Shown one piece after another: positions 8,778 through 17,516 of a DNA stretch of 64,000 nt. The notes under the pieces were generated by a model that saw only the letters and a program-made list of their open reading frames with translations, did not search any database and was not told the DNA's origin. Within the stretch, counting starts at the first letter, position 1. Each line of letters begins with the position of its first letter. Origin of the DNA: Ferrimicrobium acidiphilum DSM 19497 (lineage in GTDB: Bacteria; Actinomycetota; Acidimicrobiia; Acidimicrobiales; Acidimicrobiaceae); assembly GCF_000949255.1 (NCBI RefSeq), contig NZ_JXUW01000003.1, positions 111,874 through 175,873 on the forward strand. Direction: 5' to 3'. A program made the position numbers and the translations under genes.

Positions 8778-10382
8778 ATGGACGTCTTTACACAATCGCT
8801 TCTCGCCGCAGCGGTGCTGATGCCAATGGTAGGGTCCGCTATCGCAGTGCTTGGTGCAAGGGTATCGAATCGTCGCCGTCGAATAGCGACGGAACTTGGT
8901 TGGATGTCAGCGCTGCTCGCCGTCGGTACCGCTGTGGCGGTAGCACTTCGTGGATCTTTTGGGATCGCTCTAGGTGGTGCCCATGGTCAGCCATTGCTCG
9001 GCCTTTGGGCAGACCCACTCACGGCAACGCTTCTGGTCCTCATCTGTGGGGTTGGTGCGGTGGTGCAAAGCTATGGCCTTCGGTACCTACAGGCCGACCC
9101 GAAGGCTGAGCGCTTCGTCGCTGCGGCGAACATGGTAGTGACCGCTATGGCGGTTGTGAGCACATCGATAACGCTCGCAGGCTTGGTCGCCGCTTGGGTG
9201 GTTGCAGGGATCGGCTTTGTAGCCGTGGTCGGGGCGCGACCGGATCTGCCGGGAGTGCGGACGTCTGCCCGACGTACCTTGGGAATGTTCGTCCTTGGCG
9301 ACGCGGCCTTAGTGGGTGCCGCGGTCATTATCTGGTTACGAGCAGGGAACGTCGATGTGGTCTCCTCGTATGCGGTACGCCTGGCAGCTGGAGCCATCGG
9401 TGGATTTTCAGGCGCGGTGGCACTCCTTATCGTGGTGGCAGCACTTTCGCGTTCTGCTCAGGGGCCCTTTGGTCGTTGGCTACCGGGCACTGTGTCGGCG
9501 CCGACGCCAGCATCAGCCCTGCTCCATGCCGGGGTTGTCAACGGTGGTGGAATCCTGTTGATACGTCTCGGTGCACTAGCCGGTGACTCGATCTTCGCCA
9601 TGGTAGTAGCGTTTACGGTCGCCGCAGGCACCGCAATCGTGGCGACGGCACTCATGACCCGCAAGCCAGACGTCAAGGGAGCTTTGGTGTTCTCGACGAT
9701 GGGTCAGATGGGATTCATGATTGCCGAATGTGCAGTTGGAGCTTACCTGGCGGCGTTGGTCCATCTGGTTGGCCATGGCATGTACAAGGCGACGCTGTTC
9801 TTTGGCTCTGGCTCACAAGTCTCTCGCCTTGGCGAGGAGTCTATCGCACCGGCTCGTGCGGGCTCTACCCTTGTGCGGTTACTGGCGGCGGGGACGATGA
9901 CAGTTGCAACGGTCGGTGTAATGACCACAATTCCCGGGGTTCTGGAACATCGCGGCGGTGCGGTATTGCTTGTCTTCACCGCTGCAACCGCTGCAGCAGC
10001 AGGCTGGGCATGGTGGGCGCCGCGTCCAGGCTCATTGGGTGTTACAGTCGCGTGGGTGGCCTCAATGCTTGCTGCTGGAGCACTTTATGGGCTGGTCTTG
10101 GGCGGTTTGGGTGACTGGATCGGTCCAGCACTCCCAATCACGGGTATCGGTACGCTCAGTCCCTGGTGGTTGTTGATTATGGGTGTGGGAGGACTTGCGA
10201 TTGCGGGCCTTCTCCGGATCTCTAGCATCAGGCGGCGATTGGTGGCAAGCTTGATCGCAGCTGGTGCACCGCCGGCCATAACAAGCCCGCAAAGGAGCAC
10301 TCACGGCTTTGTGGATCCCTGGGTGGGGTCGCGTGGAGATGCTGTTCAGACGACTGCCATATGGATGGAGGGTGTGGCGTGA
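8778..10382 (+). CDS. dabB: DabB: proton-channel-like subunit of DAB inorganic-carbon transporter
   Basis: 534-residue polytopic protein with about 13-14 membrane helices, of the proton-conducting NuoL/MrpA type. Conserved pieces include the ASALLHAGVVNGGGILLIRL block and the HLVGHGMYKATLFF block, which carry the lysine and histidines of the proton path. In the DAB family this subunit couples ion movement to CO2 hydration by DabA, accumulating bicarbonate in the cytoplasm. Identity rests on the overlap with dabA. I chose ATG 8778 over the upstream TTG (8772) because GAGGGGAG lies about 7 nt before it. The stop overlaps the dabA GTG. Confidence 0.88.
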   Translation: MDVFTQSLLAAAVLMPMVGSAIAVLGARVSNRRRRIATELGWMSALLAVGTAVAVALRGSFGIALGGAHGQPLLGLWADPLTATLLVLICGVGAVVQSYGLRYLQADPKAERFVAAANMVVTAMAVVSTSITLAGLVAAWVVAGIGFVAVVGARPDLPGVRTSARRTLGMFVLGDAALVGAAVIIWLRAGNVDVVSSYAVRLAAGAIGGFSGAVALLIVVAALSRSAQGPFGRWLPGTVSAPTPASALLHAGVVNGGGILLIRLGALAGDSIFAMVVAFTVAAGTAIVATALMTRKPDVKGALVFSTMGQMGFMIAECAVGAYLAALVHLVGHGMYKATLFFGSGSQVSRLGEESIAPARAGSTLVRLLAAGTMTVATVGVMTTIPGVLEHRGGAVLLVFTAATAAAAGWAWWAPRPGSLGVTVAWVASMLAAGALYGLVLGGLGDWIGPALPITGIGTLSPWWLLIMGVGGLAIAGLLRISSIRRRLVASLIAAGAPPAITSPQRSTHGFVDPWVGSRGDAVQTTAIWMEGVA

Positions 10383-12907
10383 GCGCAACTGATGAACTGC
10401 TCGCTGCTCGGACACGACTGCTCGTTCAAGTCGACGAGGCAGCCCGACTCATCGCCCCGTTGTGGCCGCTTTCAACCGTCATCGCAGTAAACCCACTGTG
10501 GGATCTCCGTCAAATGCCCTTTGCCGAAGCGGTTACCTACGCAAGCCGTGTGCTTGGCATCTGCGGATACCCGTCACGAACGCTGTTCGCCGAGGAGTAT
10601 GCGAGCCAACGAATTACCAATGACGATCTGCGAGAAGCTCTTGGGGATTGCCCAGTTGCCCATGGTGGGAAAGGAATCGATGATGTTGTGGTCCTGACGG
10701 CTACGGAGCGCCATGATTTGGCTCATGGTACCGAATTCGCGGCGACTACGGATCGGGAGGTCGCCAAGTGGAGTGCTGCATTCCTTGCAGACATGGTACC
10801 TATCCATGCAGCCGGTGGGTTCTATGCCGCCTGGCGGGCGATCATACCCTCAGACCCGGCAATCCGCAGGATCTTGGGGAAATCCGGGAGGAGCCGCCTT
10901 GCCGAGCTCCCGATCCAGCCCGAGGATGCGATTCTGCTCGGCCTCGACCGGCTCGGCGTGCCCGAGGAGGATCGAATTGCAGAGCTCGCTCGCCAGCTGG
11001 CACGGATGCCTGGGTGGGCCGGGCACGCCAAGTGGCGCTCTAGGTGGGCTGCACCCTATCAGCCGGGTCCAGCTCTACATCTAGTTGACTACCTTGCGGT
11101 TCGTCTCAGCTATGAGGCCGCATTGTCGGTAGTGGCGACCGACGAAGAGGGAGCGATGGGTAGCTCAGCTTTCTACCAACACCACAGGGAGTTGGATGAG
11201 GCGCATCGAAGTTGTGAAGTTCGGCGACTTGAGCCGCCACGCGTGGACGTCGAGGCTATTCCATCCGATGTGCGCGAGGAGTTGTTTGCGTTGTCCGGTG
11301 CCGAGGCCGCGCAGGTCTGGCTCAGGGCCTACGAGGGCCACTATCGTGATCGACTGCTCGACTCTTTGAACACAGAGGTTGATGGGCTTTCAACTCAGGC
11401 GCCCTCTGCCCAAGCTGTCTTTTGTATTGATGTGCGCTCCGAGGGACTGCGCCGCCATCTCGAAGCTGTTGGTCCGTACGAGACGTTTGGGTTTGCCGGC
11501 TTCTTTGCACTGCCGATTCGCCATCAGCCCTGGGGAACGACCGAAGCGGTCGATCTTTGCCCAGTGCTGCTTCGACCCGGCTCGAAGACCATGGAGAAGC
11601 CGTATAGTGCCGACGTAACCGCGAGTCGTCACCTTCGTGGCCGCCAGGTAGAGGCTGGTGCTCGTATGATGTTCGATACCGCCAAGAAGGCGGCGGTGTC
11701 TCCGTTCATCCTCGCCGAAGCCACCGGTTTCCTGGCTGGTCCTATATCCGCCACCAAGACCTTCTTCCCGGGATCGTATGCGAAGTTGCGTAGTGCGCTG
11801 CGTGCATCGCTGGCTCCGTCAGTTGCCACGGTGATCGAAACCGACCCCACCGATGGTGGGATGAGCGACGAAGAGCAGGCGCTGTTTGCCGAGACGGCTT
11901 TGACCACGATGGGTCTCACGCGAGATTTTGCCTCGCTGGTTCTGCTTTGTGGGCATGGCAGTACTACGGAGAACAACCCGTATGCCTCTGCGCTCGACTG
12001 CGGAGCCTGCGGAGGCAATAGGGGTGGCGCGAGCGCTCGCGCTGCAGCCTGGATCTTGAACCGGATGAGAACTCGTGAATTGCTTGCTCAACGGGGGATC
12101 TCCATACCTGGGGAGACGGTCTTTGTCGCAGGCGAGCACGACACCGCGACCGATACGGTCGCCATCTACGACCTACATCTCGTTCCACGGTCTCATCGCG
12201 ACGGTATCGCTGTCTTGGTCGCAGATCTCGAGCGCGCGGGCACGGCACTAGCAAAGGAGCGTGCTCGGCTCTTGCCAGGGGTGAAGAAGGGTCGCAATGC
12301 AGTGACCCAGGTGGCCGCGCGTTCCACAGATTGGGCCCAGGTACAACCTGAATGGGGGTTGGCCCGAAACGCCGCATTCATCGTTGCTCCGCGAAGCGTG
12401 ACCGCCGGTGTCGATCTGGAGGGTCGCTGCTTCTTGCACTCCTATGATGCATCCGTGGACCCAGACGGCGTTGCCTTGGAGACGATCCTTACAGCGCCTA
12501 TGGTCGTTGCCCATTGGATCAACGCGCAGTACTACTTCTCAACCGTTGATCCAGAGCTACTCTCTGCCGGAGACAAAACCGTCCACAACATCGTTGCCGG
12601 AGTAGGCGTGGTCGCCGGTGCCGGAGGCGACTTGAAGGTTGGCCTGCCCCTCCAATCGCTCTTCGAGAGTGGCCGGACTTATCATGAGCCACTTCGACTA
12701 CTCACCGTTGTCCAGGCCCCACGAGTCCGCCTCGACGCGGTCATCAATCGCAACCCGGTTCTGCGCGAACTCTTCGACGGGCAGTGGGTGCATTTGGCTG
12801 CGCGTGACGACGAGCACGACACCTGGAAGATCCGTCGCAGTGACGGTAGTTGGGTCCAGTGGAGACCCGCTGCAACCTATACCGAGGAGGTAAGTACCCA
12901 TGGATGA
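10379..12907 (+). CDS. dabA: DabA: zinc-binding carbonic-anhydrase-like subunit (DUF2309)
   Basis: 842-residue cytoplasmic subunit that hydrates CO2 in the DAB bicarbonate pump. The zinc/active-site residues known from characterised DabA are all visible: Cys349 and Asp351 in FCIDVRSE, His526 in LCGHGSTTENNP, and Cys541 in LDCGACGGN. The length fits the family. The start is taken as GTG 10379, which overlaps the dabB TGA and has GGAGGG about 8 nt upstream, rather than the in-frame ATG at 10361 inside dabB. Expected to give a DabA2B2-type or DabAB complex at the membrane. In an autotrophic or mixotrophic acidophile, where dissolved inorganic carbon is mostly CO2, such a vectorial CO2 hydratase makes physiological sense. 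Confidence 0.93.
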   Translation: MSATDELLAARTRLLVQVDEAARLIAPLWPLSTVIAVNPLWDLRQMPFAEAVTYASRVLGICGYPSRTLFAEEYASQRITNDDLREALGDCPVAHGGKGIDDVVVLTATERHDLAHGTEFAATTDREVAKWSAAFLADMVPIHAAGGFYAAWRAIIPSDPAIRRILGKSGRSRLAELPIQPEDAILLGLDRLGVPEEDRIAELARQLARMPGWAGHAKWRSRWAAPYQPGPALHLVDYLAVRLSYEAALSVVATDEEGAMGSSAFYQHHRELDEAHRSCEVRRLEPPRVDVEAIPSDVREELFALSGAEAAQVWLRAYEGHYRDRLLDSLNTEVDGLSTQAPSAQAVFCIDVRSEGLRRHLEAVGPYETFGFAGFFALPIRHQPWGTTEAVDLCPVLLRPGSKTMEKPYSADVTASRHLRGRQVEAGARMMFDTAKKAAVSPFILAEATGFLAGPISATKTFFPGSYAKLRSALRASLAPSVATVIETDPTDGGMSDEEQALFAETALTTMGLTRDFASLVLLCGHGSTTENNPYASALDCGACGGNRGGASARAAAWILNRMRTRELLAQRGISIPGETVFVAGEHDTATDTVAIYDLHLVPRSHRDGIAVLVADLERAGTALAKERARLLPGVKKGRNAVTQVAARSTDWAQVQPEWGLARNAAFIVAPRSVTAGVDLEGRCFLHSYDASVDPDGVALETILTAPMVVAHWINAQYYFSTVDPELLSAGDKTVHNIVAGVGVVAGAGGDLKVGLPLQSLFESGRTYHEPLRLLTVVQAPRVRLDAVINRNPVLRELFDGQWVHLAARDDEHDTWKIRRSDGSWVQWRPAATYTEEVSTHG

Positions 12908-13226
12908 AAGCTGGGCATTGGCGCAGATGACAAGGATCGAGGTCGTGATTGCTGGAGAGGATGTTCCCCTTGTCACTGAGCTCTTGTCCGAGGTGGGTGC
13001 AACCGGATTCACCGTGGTGTCGAACGTCTCTGGCCTTGGCCATAGCGGGTATCACCAGGGACGTCTGCTCTTCAACGACCGAAATGCGCTTTCCCTAATT
13101 ACCGTGGTGCTGCCCGCCGAGAGGGTGAGGCCATTACTCGACGGTCTTCGGTCACTGCTTGCACACCGCTCAGGAGTACTCCTGGTCTCCGATACCTGGG
13201 TAAGTCGCCCGGAATACTTCCAGTGA
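12900..13226 (+). CDS. PII-like signalling protein of the dab operon
   Basis: 108 residues, starting with TRIEVVIAGEDVPLVTELLS and ending in SGVLLVSDTWVSRPEYF, a ferredoxin-like fold typical of the PII-like proteins that accompany inorganic-carbon transporters. It lacks the canonical GlnB T-loop uridylylation tyrosine motif; the middle segment SNVSGLGHSGYHQGRLLF is a plausible nucleotide-binding T-loop equivalent. Its ATG overlaps the dabA stop, with a strong GAGGAGGTAAG site upstream. It probably senses an adenine nucleotide or bicarbonate and tunes DabAB, as inferred for carboxysome-linked CPII proteins; ligand unknown. Confidence 0.75.
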   Translation: MDESWALAQMTRIEVVIAGEDVPLVTELLSEVGATGFTVVSNVSGLGHSGYHQGRLLFNDRNALSLITVVLPAERVRPLLDGLRSLLAHRSGVLLVSDTWVSRPEYFQ

Positions 13227-13875
13227 TCGTTGCGACGGTCAATCATGTTGTGTCAGAAGTAACCAACAGGTTCCCCCAGGACACCTCCTCGTACAGGGGA
13301 GATATTGGGGTCCGAGGACCTCAGAGATCTGGACGCCTAGGTGGCGAGATTTTCAGAAACAAGGCTTGTCGACGCAAAGTGTTACTGAATTGAGAAGATG
13401 TATAGAAAATGTGGCAAAAACGCTGTTCAGCCGCCATCGCGTGTACTAATTCAGCCGCCATCGAAGGTCCACAAGCCATACAACTTAACTAAGATCCATG
13501 CCCACCTACGCCGGTAAATTGACGTTTCTGTGGTGAGGTACAGAGAGGGACCGGTGATGACGATGGTGCCACGTGGTTGAGCAGGATTGCGTTGATGGCC
13601 ATGTTTGACTGGCCACTTGGACATCCTTTGCTATACCACCCTTGGATTTGCCCGCAGCCTGCACTTGTTCAATCTCGCGAGTATCTCTATGGTCGTCTCA
13701 GCGATAGCCCTCGTCAAGCGGTCGGGGGGCCGCCTGGTCAGTGACCTGGCGGCGAATGACTCGCAAAGAGGCCAGAAACGAGACCCGGTCCGGGTCGAGT
13801 TCGTGAACCTCCCCGCCCTTACAGACGTGGCTTCTGGCTCCGCTGTTTGGTTGAGGTTACCTGGCACCGCTCCCA
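13227..13875. other. Gene-free stretch with an IS21-like solo end
   Basis: No gene is supported. The sequence holds two direct copies of TTCAGCCGCCATCG (13426-13439 and 13450-13463, period 24 bp), resembling the repeated termini of IS21 elements, and a GGTCC-ga-GGACC palindrome at 13309-13320. The right part abuts a TnpB relic. Overall this looks like a scar of mobile DNA. Confidence 0.45.
13426..13463. repeat. Two 24-bp-spaced direct repeats, IS21-like terminus
   Basis: TTCAGCCGCCATCG occurs twice with a period of 24 bp. The spacing and arrangement match those of the triple repeats next to the two istA relics in this window (23 bp), although the sequence differs. No istA or istB is adjacent, so this would be a solo end left by deletion. 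Confidence 0.4.
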
Positions 13876-14570
13876 TCAAGCTACCGCGACCGACTGGTCT
13901 AGCACCGATGGATCGGTACTGGTAGATGAGTTTGCTAGCTTCGGCTTGCTAGTCTGAGTTATCTCAGACAGGGCCCGGTTCTGGGCGCTACTCAAGGCTT
14001 TGGCCTTGCGGCACTGCACCATATGGTGTGCCTCGCGTTGATCGGGTGACCAACGTTGGACAGACCGGAGATACGTGACTCGGATTGTAGTATCCGGTCT
14101 TATGGGTACGTATTCCCCGTATATCGCCTTCTGGAGGATATTAATTGCTCCTAGGGCGTCTCGATGACAAGTAAACCCACAAACTGGGTTCTTACATCGG
14201 TAGTGTCGACCTGACGATCGGTTGCGTGTTAAGCACGCGGGGCAAGTCTTGCTGGAACCGGATTCGTTCAGCAAGTCCAGCTCTAATCCAGTTTTGTCTT
14301 GGAGATAGCGTTCCTGGCGTCCTCTCGACCACTGTGACAGTTGTTGACGATCGCTGTCGTCCCATGCGCCGTTTGGCTTTGGCGTGCTTCTCTATACCTT
14401 GCACATCGCCAACCACTAATCTACCCGTCTTACGAGCCAGGACATGGTTGGACGCCTTGCGCTTTAACCCGTTGACCGCCACGTATCTCTGCCGACGCTT
14501 GCCTGAGATCGAGTCCTTAGGGAGATTGACGACCAGTCGACAGACGGCCCTGTCGATCTTGCGAATCTAG
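13876..14570 (-). pseudogene. TnpB (IS200/IS605-type RNA-guided nuclease) relic
   Basis: The minus strand encodes the C-terminal part of a TnpB. One frame (about 14570-14340) gives RQRYVAVNGLKRKASNHVLA and RLVVGDVQGIEKHAKAKRRM; the next (about 14330-13876) gives LSQWSRGRQERYLQDKTGLE, then SSKTCPACLTRNRSS and YRCKNPVCGFTCHRDALGAI. The latter holds the four-cysteine zinc ribbon and the HRDALGAIN motif with the last RuvC aspartate. The N-terminal half and the first catalytic motif are absent, a stop closes the frame at about 14573, and a frameshift separates the two pieces, so it cannot be active. No TnpA is present nearby. Confidence 0.8.
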
Positions 14571-14642
14571 CCCCTCACCTAATGGAACTAAAGATAATGT
14601 GGGCAGCAGTTCAGTGACTCAGGAAGAAAACTAGCTCCTACC

Positions 14643-14718
14643 TGGTGCACCCCTTGGGGTTCCAATCCAGAACCTGCGGATTAAGAGTCCAAAGCCATGT
14701 CGGCGCTTGCGGCACGAC
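14643..14718 (-). pseudogene. tRNA-Lys(CTT)-like relic
   Basis: The minus strand contains GGACTCTTAATCCGCAGGTT, a near-perfect tRNA-Lys anticodon arm and variable loop with CTT in the anticodon position. It is followed 17 nt later by a T-arm-like CTGGA-TTGGAAC-CCCAA and an acceptor-like GGGGTGC-A-CCA. The T-stem has mismatches at both ends, the T-loop deviates from TTCGAAT, and the 5' half (D-arm and acceptor strand) is poorly matched, with only a GCC/GGC mini-stem. I read it as a degraded gene or a tRNA 3' fragment left at an old attachment site. It lies 70 bp beyond the TnpB relic. Confidence 0.45.
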
Positions 14719-14832
14719 TGTCTACTGAAGTGGTGATTTCTGCTATAACTTTGCCCAACAGATAGACAGACTGGAGCTGAGATCTAACGATCTTGCAGGC
14801 CAGCTGTCTACCCATTGGGCCGCATGGGTGGG

Positions 14833-15363
14833 TTAAGGTCTGTTGCCGATGACCAACGAGAGTGTTCCGCTATGAGATGCGCCTGAGACGACGGTGCTCT
14901 GGGGCACCTTCAGATTTGCTATCCCGGCGGGCATGGCGGTCATTGAGACACCACCCTCAGTGGCACAAAGAACGGCTATGGTCTCTCCCTTTGAATTGGC
15001 CAACTTGGAGAGGTTGCGAAAAGCGGTAGAGCCTGCGAGACGAGTCTGTACGTTAGCTGTAACTCCACCGGCCATCATGAGATCGGCGCGATAGGCAACG
15101 CATAGGCCATGGAGGTTTGCACCCACCGGGATGCTGCTGCTGACATGACCGGAGGTGGATGTCGTGGGAGATGTCGATTTACCATGTGAAGTCGAGGTTG
15201 CGCCTGTTGCCTTATTATGCGCTACGAGGTCGACCTTTGCCGCCACGGCCTTGGGCCCTACGCCGTTGGATTTCACGTGAGTAGCTGCGACAGTGCCGAA
15301 ACTGCTAGACGCCAAGAGGGTGATGATGATGAGGCCTTTGCCAGATATGAAATTTATCAACAT
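14833..15363 (-). CDS. Secreted protein of unknown function, 176 aa
   Basis: Starts at ATG 15363 with a strong GAGGGGAGAG site. A signal peptide spans about residues 1-27 (GLIIITLLASSSFGTVAAT, cleavage likely after VAA). A low-complexity Ser/Thr/Gly/His linker (about 50-75) precedes a domain of about 95 residues with a single cysteine pair (CVAYRADLM and VLCATEGG). The linker-plus-domain layout fits an exported, possibly wall-associated protein. I do not recognise the family. It is monocistronic. Confidence 0.65.
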   Translation of the reverse strand: MLINFISGKGLIIITLLASSSFGTVAATHVKSNGVGPKAVAAKVDLVAHNKATGATSTSHGKSTSPTTSTSGHVSSSIPVGANLHGLCVAYRADLMMAGGVTANVQTRLAGSTAFRNLSKLANSKGETIAVLCATEGGVSMTAMPAGIANLKVPQSTVVSGASHSGTLSLVIGNRP

Positions 15364-15483
15364 AGCTCTCCCCTCTCAACATGCGAGATGATCTGCCGCT
15401 GATGTTCTTCCCTGCACAGCCATTGGATGTAAGCGTGTGGAAGGCGAGAGTCGTTACACTGAGGGAAAAATTCCTTTACTCGC

Positions 15484-15738
15484 ATGGACCTGAGAATCTT
15501 ACTGGCAACTCAGGAGCTGAGTAGACTGGAGGAGATGCAAACAAAAGATAGGTGGCTCCTACGAGCTAGTGCAACATGGAGTATCTACGTATGGTCCGTG
15601 CTGATCAAGAACATGATGAAAGATCGCGACCACTCGATGCGGTTTCGTCTTGTTCATATCGGTCTCGGAGTGATCTCGACAAGCTTTGCCGCCCTCACCT
15701 GGAAGATCGCGTCTCATAAGGAGCTACCCACGACCTAG
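15484..15738 (+). CDS. Small hypothetical protein, 84 aa
   Basis: Short open frame with an amphipathic N-terminal helix, a central segment SATWSIYVWSVLIKNMMKD and a hydrophobic segment around IGLGVISTSFAALTW that could span the membrane once. There is no clear Shine-Dalgarno sequence. It runs divergently from the secreted protein at 14833. Family unknown; a chance frame remains possible, but no competing frame on the other strand is better. Confidence 0.4.
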   Translation: MDLRILLATQELSRLEEMQTKDRWLLRASATWSIYVWSVLIKNMMKDRDHSMRFRLVHIGLGVISTSFAALTWKIASHKELPTT

Positions 15739-15767
15739 CTCAGCACTACGGTGCTCAACTTCTTCCC

Positions 15768-16250
15768 TCAGGATTGTTCATCACAGATTGCAATGATCTG
15801 TGCGTGGCAAAGATTACCCAGTGCCGCTACGTTGATGTTCAACAGGTGAGATGGGGTGCCAGCGCTTAGCCAAATGCGATCAAACCGAAGAAGAGTACGG
15901 TCGATGATAGTGCGAACTTCTGGATCAACCGCCAGCGGAGATATTCCACCTGGCTCCAGAGAGAGCCTCTCGCGCAGATAGTCGGGCCCGACCGAGTGCA
16001 ACTTGAGGCCTATGCTATCGCCAACCAGGCGCTTATTGACCCGATTTACACCCGAGGCTACGACTATTAGTGGTCCTGCATTGGTATCGAATACTATGCT
16101 CTTGGCGATTTGGGCAACTTCACAGCCCACCGCCTTCGCTGCATCGGCAGCCGTGTGGGCGCCCTGCTCGAACTGTTGGATAGTCTCGTCAATCCCGCTG
16201 GCATGCAGCTTCTGCCTAACTTTTTGGAGTGGGTCGCGATCCTCAGCCAC
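15768..16250 (-). CDS. YbaK/ProX-type aminoacyl-tRNA deacylase
   Basis: 160-residue single-domain protein of the YbaK/EbsC/ProXp family, which hydrolyses mischarged tRNA (for example Cys- or Ala-tRNAPro) in trans. Visible family features are HTAADAAKAVGCEVAQIAKS, with the substrate-positioning lysine at the end, IVVASGVNRVNKRL, and the PGGISPLA glycine loop. It is the last gene of a galU-moeA-ybaK run on the minus strand, 9 nt after moeA, so it is probably co-transcribed. The exact tRNA substrate cannot be assigned. Confidence 0.85.
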   Translation of the reverse strand: MAEDRDPLQKVRQKLHASGIDETIQQFEQGAHTAADAAKAVGCEVAQIAKSIVFDTNAGPLIVVASGVNRVNKRLVGDSIGLKLHSVGPDYLRERLSLEPGGISPLAVDPEVRTIIDRTLLRFDRIWLSAGTPSHLLNINVAALGNLCHAQIIAICDEQS

Positions 16251-16259
16251 GATCTGCTT

Positions 16260-17516
16260 TCATTTGTCGGTGGGGACAGGTGCTGGCACCGAGAATGTAT
16301 CTGCTCCTAAGTTGCCGATGAGCAGTACGTCAACACGTTCACCGGGTCCAATACGCGCCCCATCCGGGGAGAGGATGAGCCCGTTAGCTCGTGCTAGACC
16401 TGTAAGCATATGGGAGCCCTGCTGGTTCTGAGGAGTTGCGGTAAGGCCCCCGTTCCGATCACTTCCTATGGTCGCTCTGAGAAGGTGCAGCTTTCCATCC
16501 GGCTCATGATGGATCGCAGCCGTCGATATCGCGGAAAGGGTTGGTCGAAAGAGCTGACTTGCCCCTTGCATGCGGAGTATAGATGGCCGTACGAAAAGCT
16601 CAAAACTGACTAGCGCTGAGACCGGATTTCCGGGAAGTCCGAACACTGGAATGTCGCTTATGGCGCCAAAAGCGAAGGGTTTCGCAGGCTTGATGGCGAC
16701 CTGGAACCAGGTGATTTGGTTGTCCGATAGTTCATTGAGGACCGCCTTGGTGTAGTCGAAATCACCGACGCTTACGCCACCAGAGGTGATGAGTGCATCA
16801 CAAGTTGCGACTGCATGTTTAAAGGCTCTTCGAATCTCATCTGGATCGTCGCCGACATTGCCAAGGTCGACTGCGGTCGCTCCAAGGGCGGTTACCGAGT
16901 CGAGTAAGGCCGGACGATTGGAGTCGTGGATTTTGCCAGGGGCAAGAATCGCGGAATCCGAGAGTTCATCTCCCGTAGAGATGATTCCGATTTTCGGCCT
17001 TCGAAAGGTGGTGACCTTTTTCACACCCAGGGATGCAAGGACTCCTCTAACCGCCGGCGTGATTTGGACTCCGGTTTCAAAGACATGTTGGCCCGTCTCC
17101 ATGTCACTGCCACGACGTCGAATGTTGTCGCCGATCTGGGGAAGCTTAAGGATTCTAACGTAGTCACCTTCTGTGCTTGTGTCCTCGACCATCACCACCG
17201 CGTCGGCACTAGGAGGTATGGGTGCCCCGGTCATGATGCGAATCGCCTCTTCGCTGCCGATGCTAAGTTGCGAAGAGTCGACGCCCGCAGGTATTGTTGC
17301 CGTGACTCGAAGCAATGGCTTTAGATCTGATTGCCACCCACTCGTGTTGACAGCGAAGCCATCAACGGCGGTATTGTCGAATGGAGGAACCGGAGTTTGG
17401 ACTACTGTCGATCCCGCCAGGTAGAGCCCTGCTGCCTCGGCCAGCGGGGTCTGTACCTCTGGTAGCCGTGGAATGTTGGCCAGCGTATGGTCTATCACCT
17501 CTTGTAGTGGTCTCAT
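16260..17516 (-). CDS. moeA: Molybdopterin molybdenumtransferase MoeA
   Basis: 418 residues, the full MoeA length. MoeA inserts molybdate into adenylylated molybdopterin to give the molybdenum cofactor. Seen in order: the N-terminal domain with PPFDNTAVDGFAV, the RIMTGAPIPPSADAVV segment, the beta-barrel part GDNIRRRGSDMETGQ, the MPT-binding core FRRPKIGIISTGDEL and SGGVSVGDFDYT, and PVFGLPGNPVSALV, then a C-terminal domain ending around GERVDVLL. Its ATG overlaps the galU stop by 4 bp. The galU-moeA pairing also occurs in mycobacteria (Rv0993-Rv0994). No moaA/moaC or moeB genes are in the window. Confidence 0.93.
   Translation of the reverse strand: MRPLQEVIDHTLANIPRLPEVQTPLAEAAGLYLAGSTVVQTPVPPFDNTAVDGFAVNTSGWQSDLKPLLRVTATIPAGVDSSQLSIGSEEAIRIMTGAPIPPSADAVVMVEDTSTEGDYVRILKLPQIGDNIRRRGSDMETGQHVFETGVQITPAVRGVLASLGVKKVTTFRRPKIGIISTGDELSDSAILAPGKIHDSNRPALLDSVTALGATAVDLGNVGDDPDEIRRAFKHAVATCDALITSGGVSVGDFDYTKAVLNELSDNQITWFQVAIKPAKPFAFGAISDIPVFGLPGNPVSALVSFELFVRPSILRMQGASQLFRPTLSAISTAAIHHEPDGKLHLLRATIGSDRNGGLTATPQNQQGSHMLTGLARANGLILSPDGARIGPGERVDVLLIGNLGADTFSVPAPVPTDK

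Noticed and set aside
10361..10378. ATG 10361 as the dabA start
   Set aside because: It lies inside dabB; the GTG at 10379 overlaps the dabB stop and has a better-placed ribosome site, matching the usual DabA N-terminus.
13309..13320. GGTCC-ga-GGACC palindrome as terminator of the dab operon
   Set aside because: Short stem with a two-base loop and no T-run, 80 bp beyond the last stop.
13605..13925. 106-aa plus-strand frame
   Set aside because: No ribosome site, no motif, and its end overlaps antisense to the TnpB relic frame.
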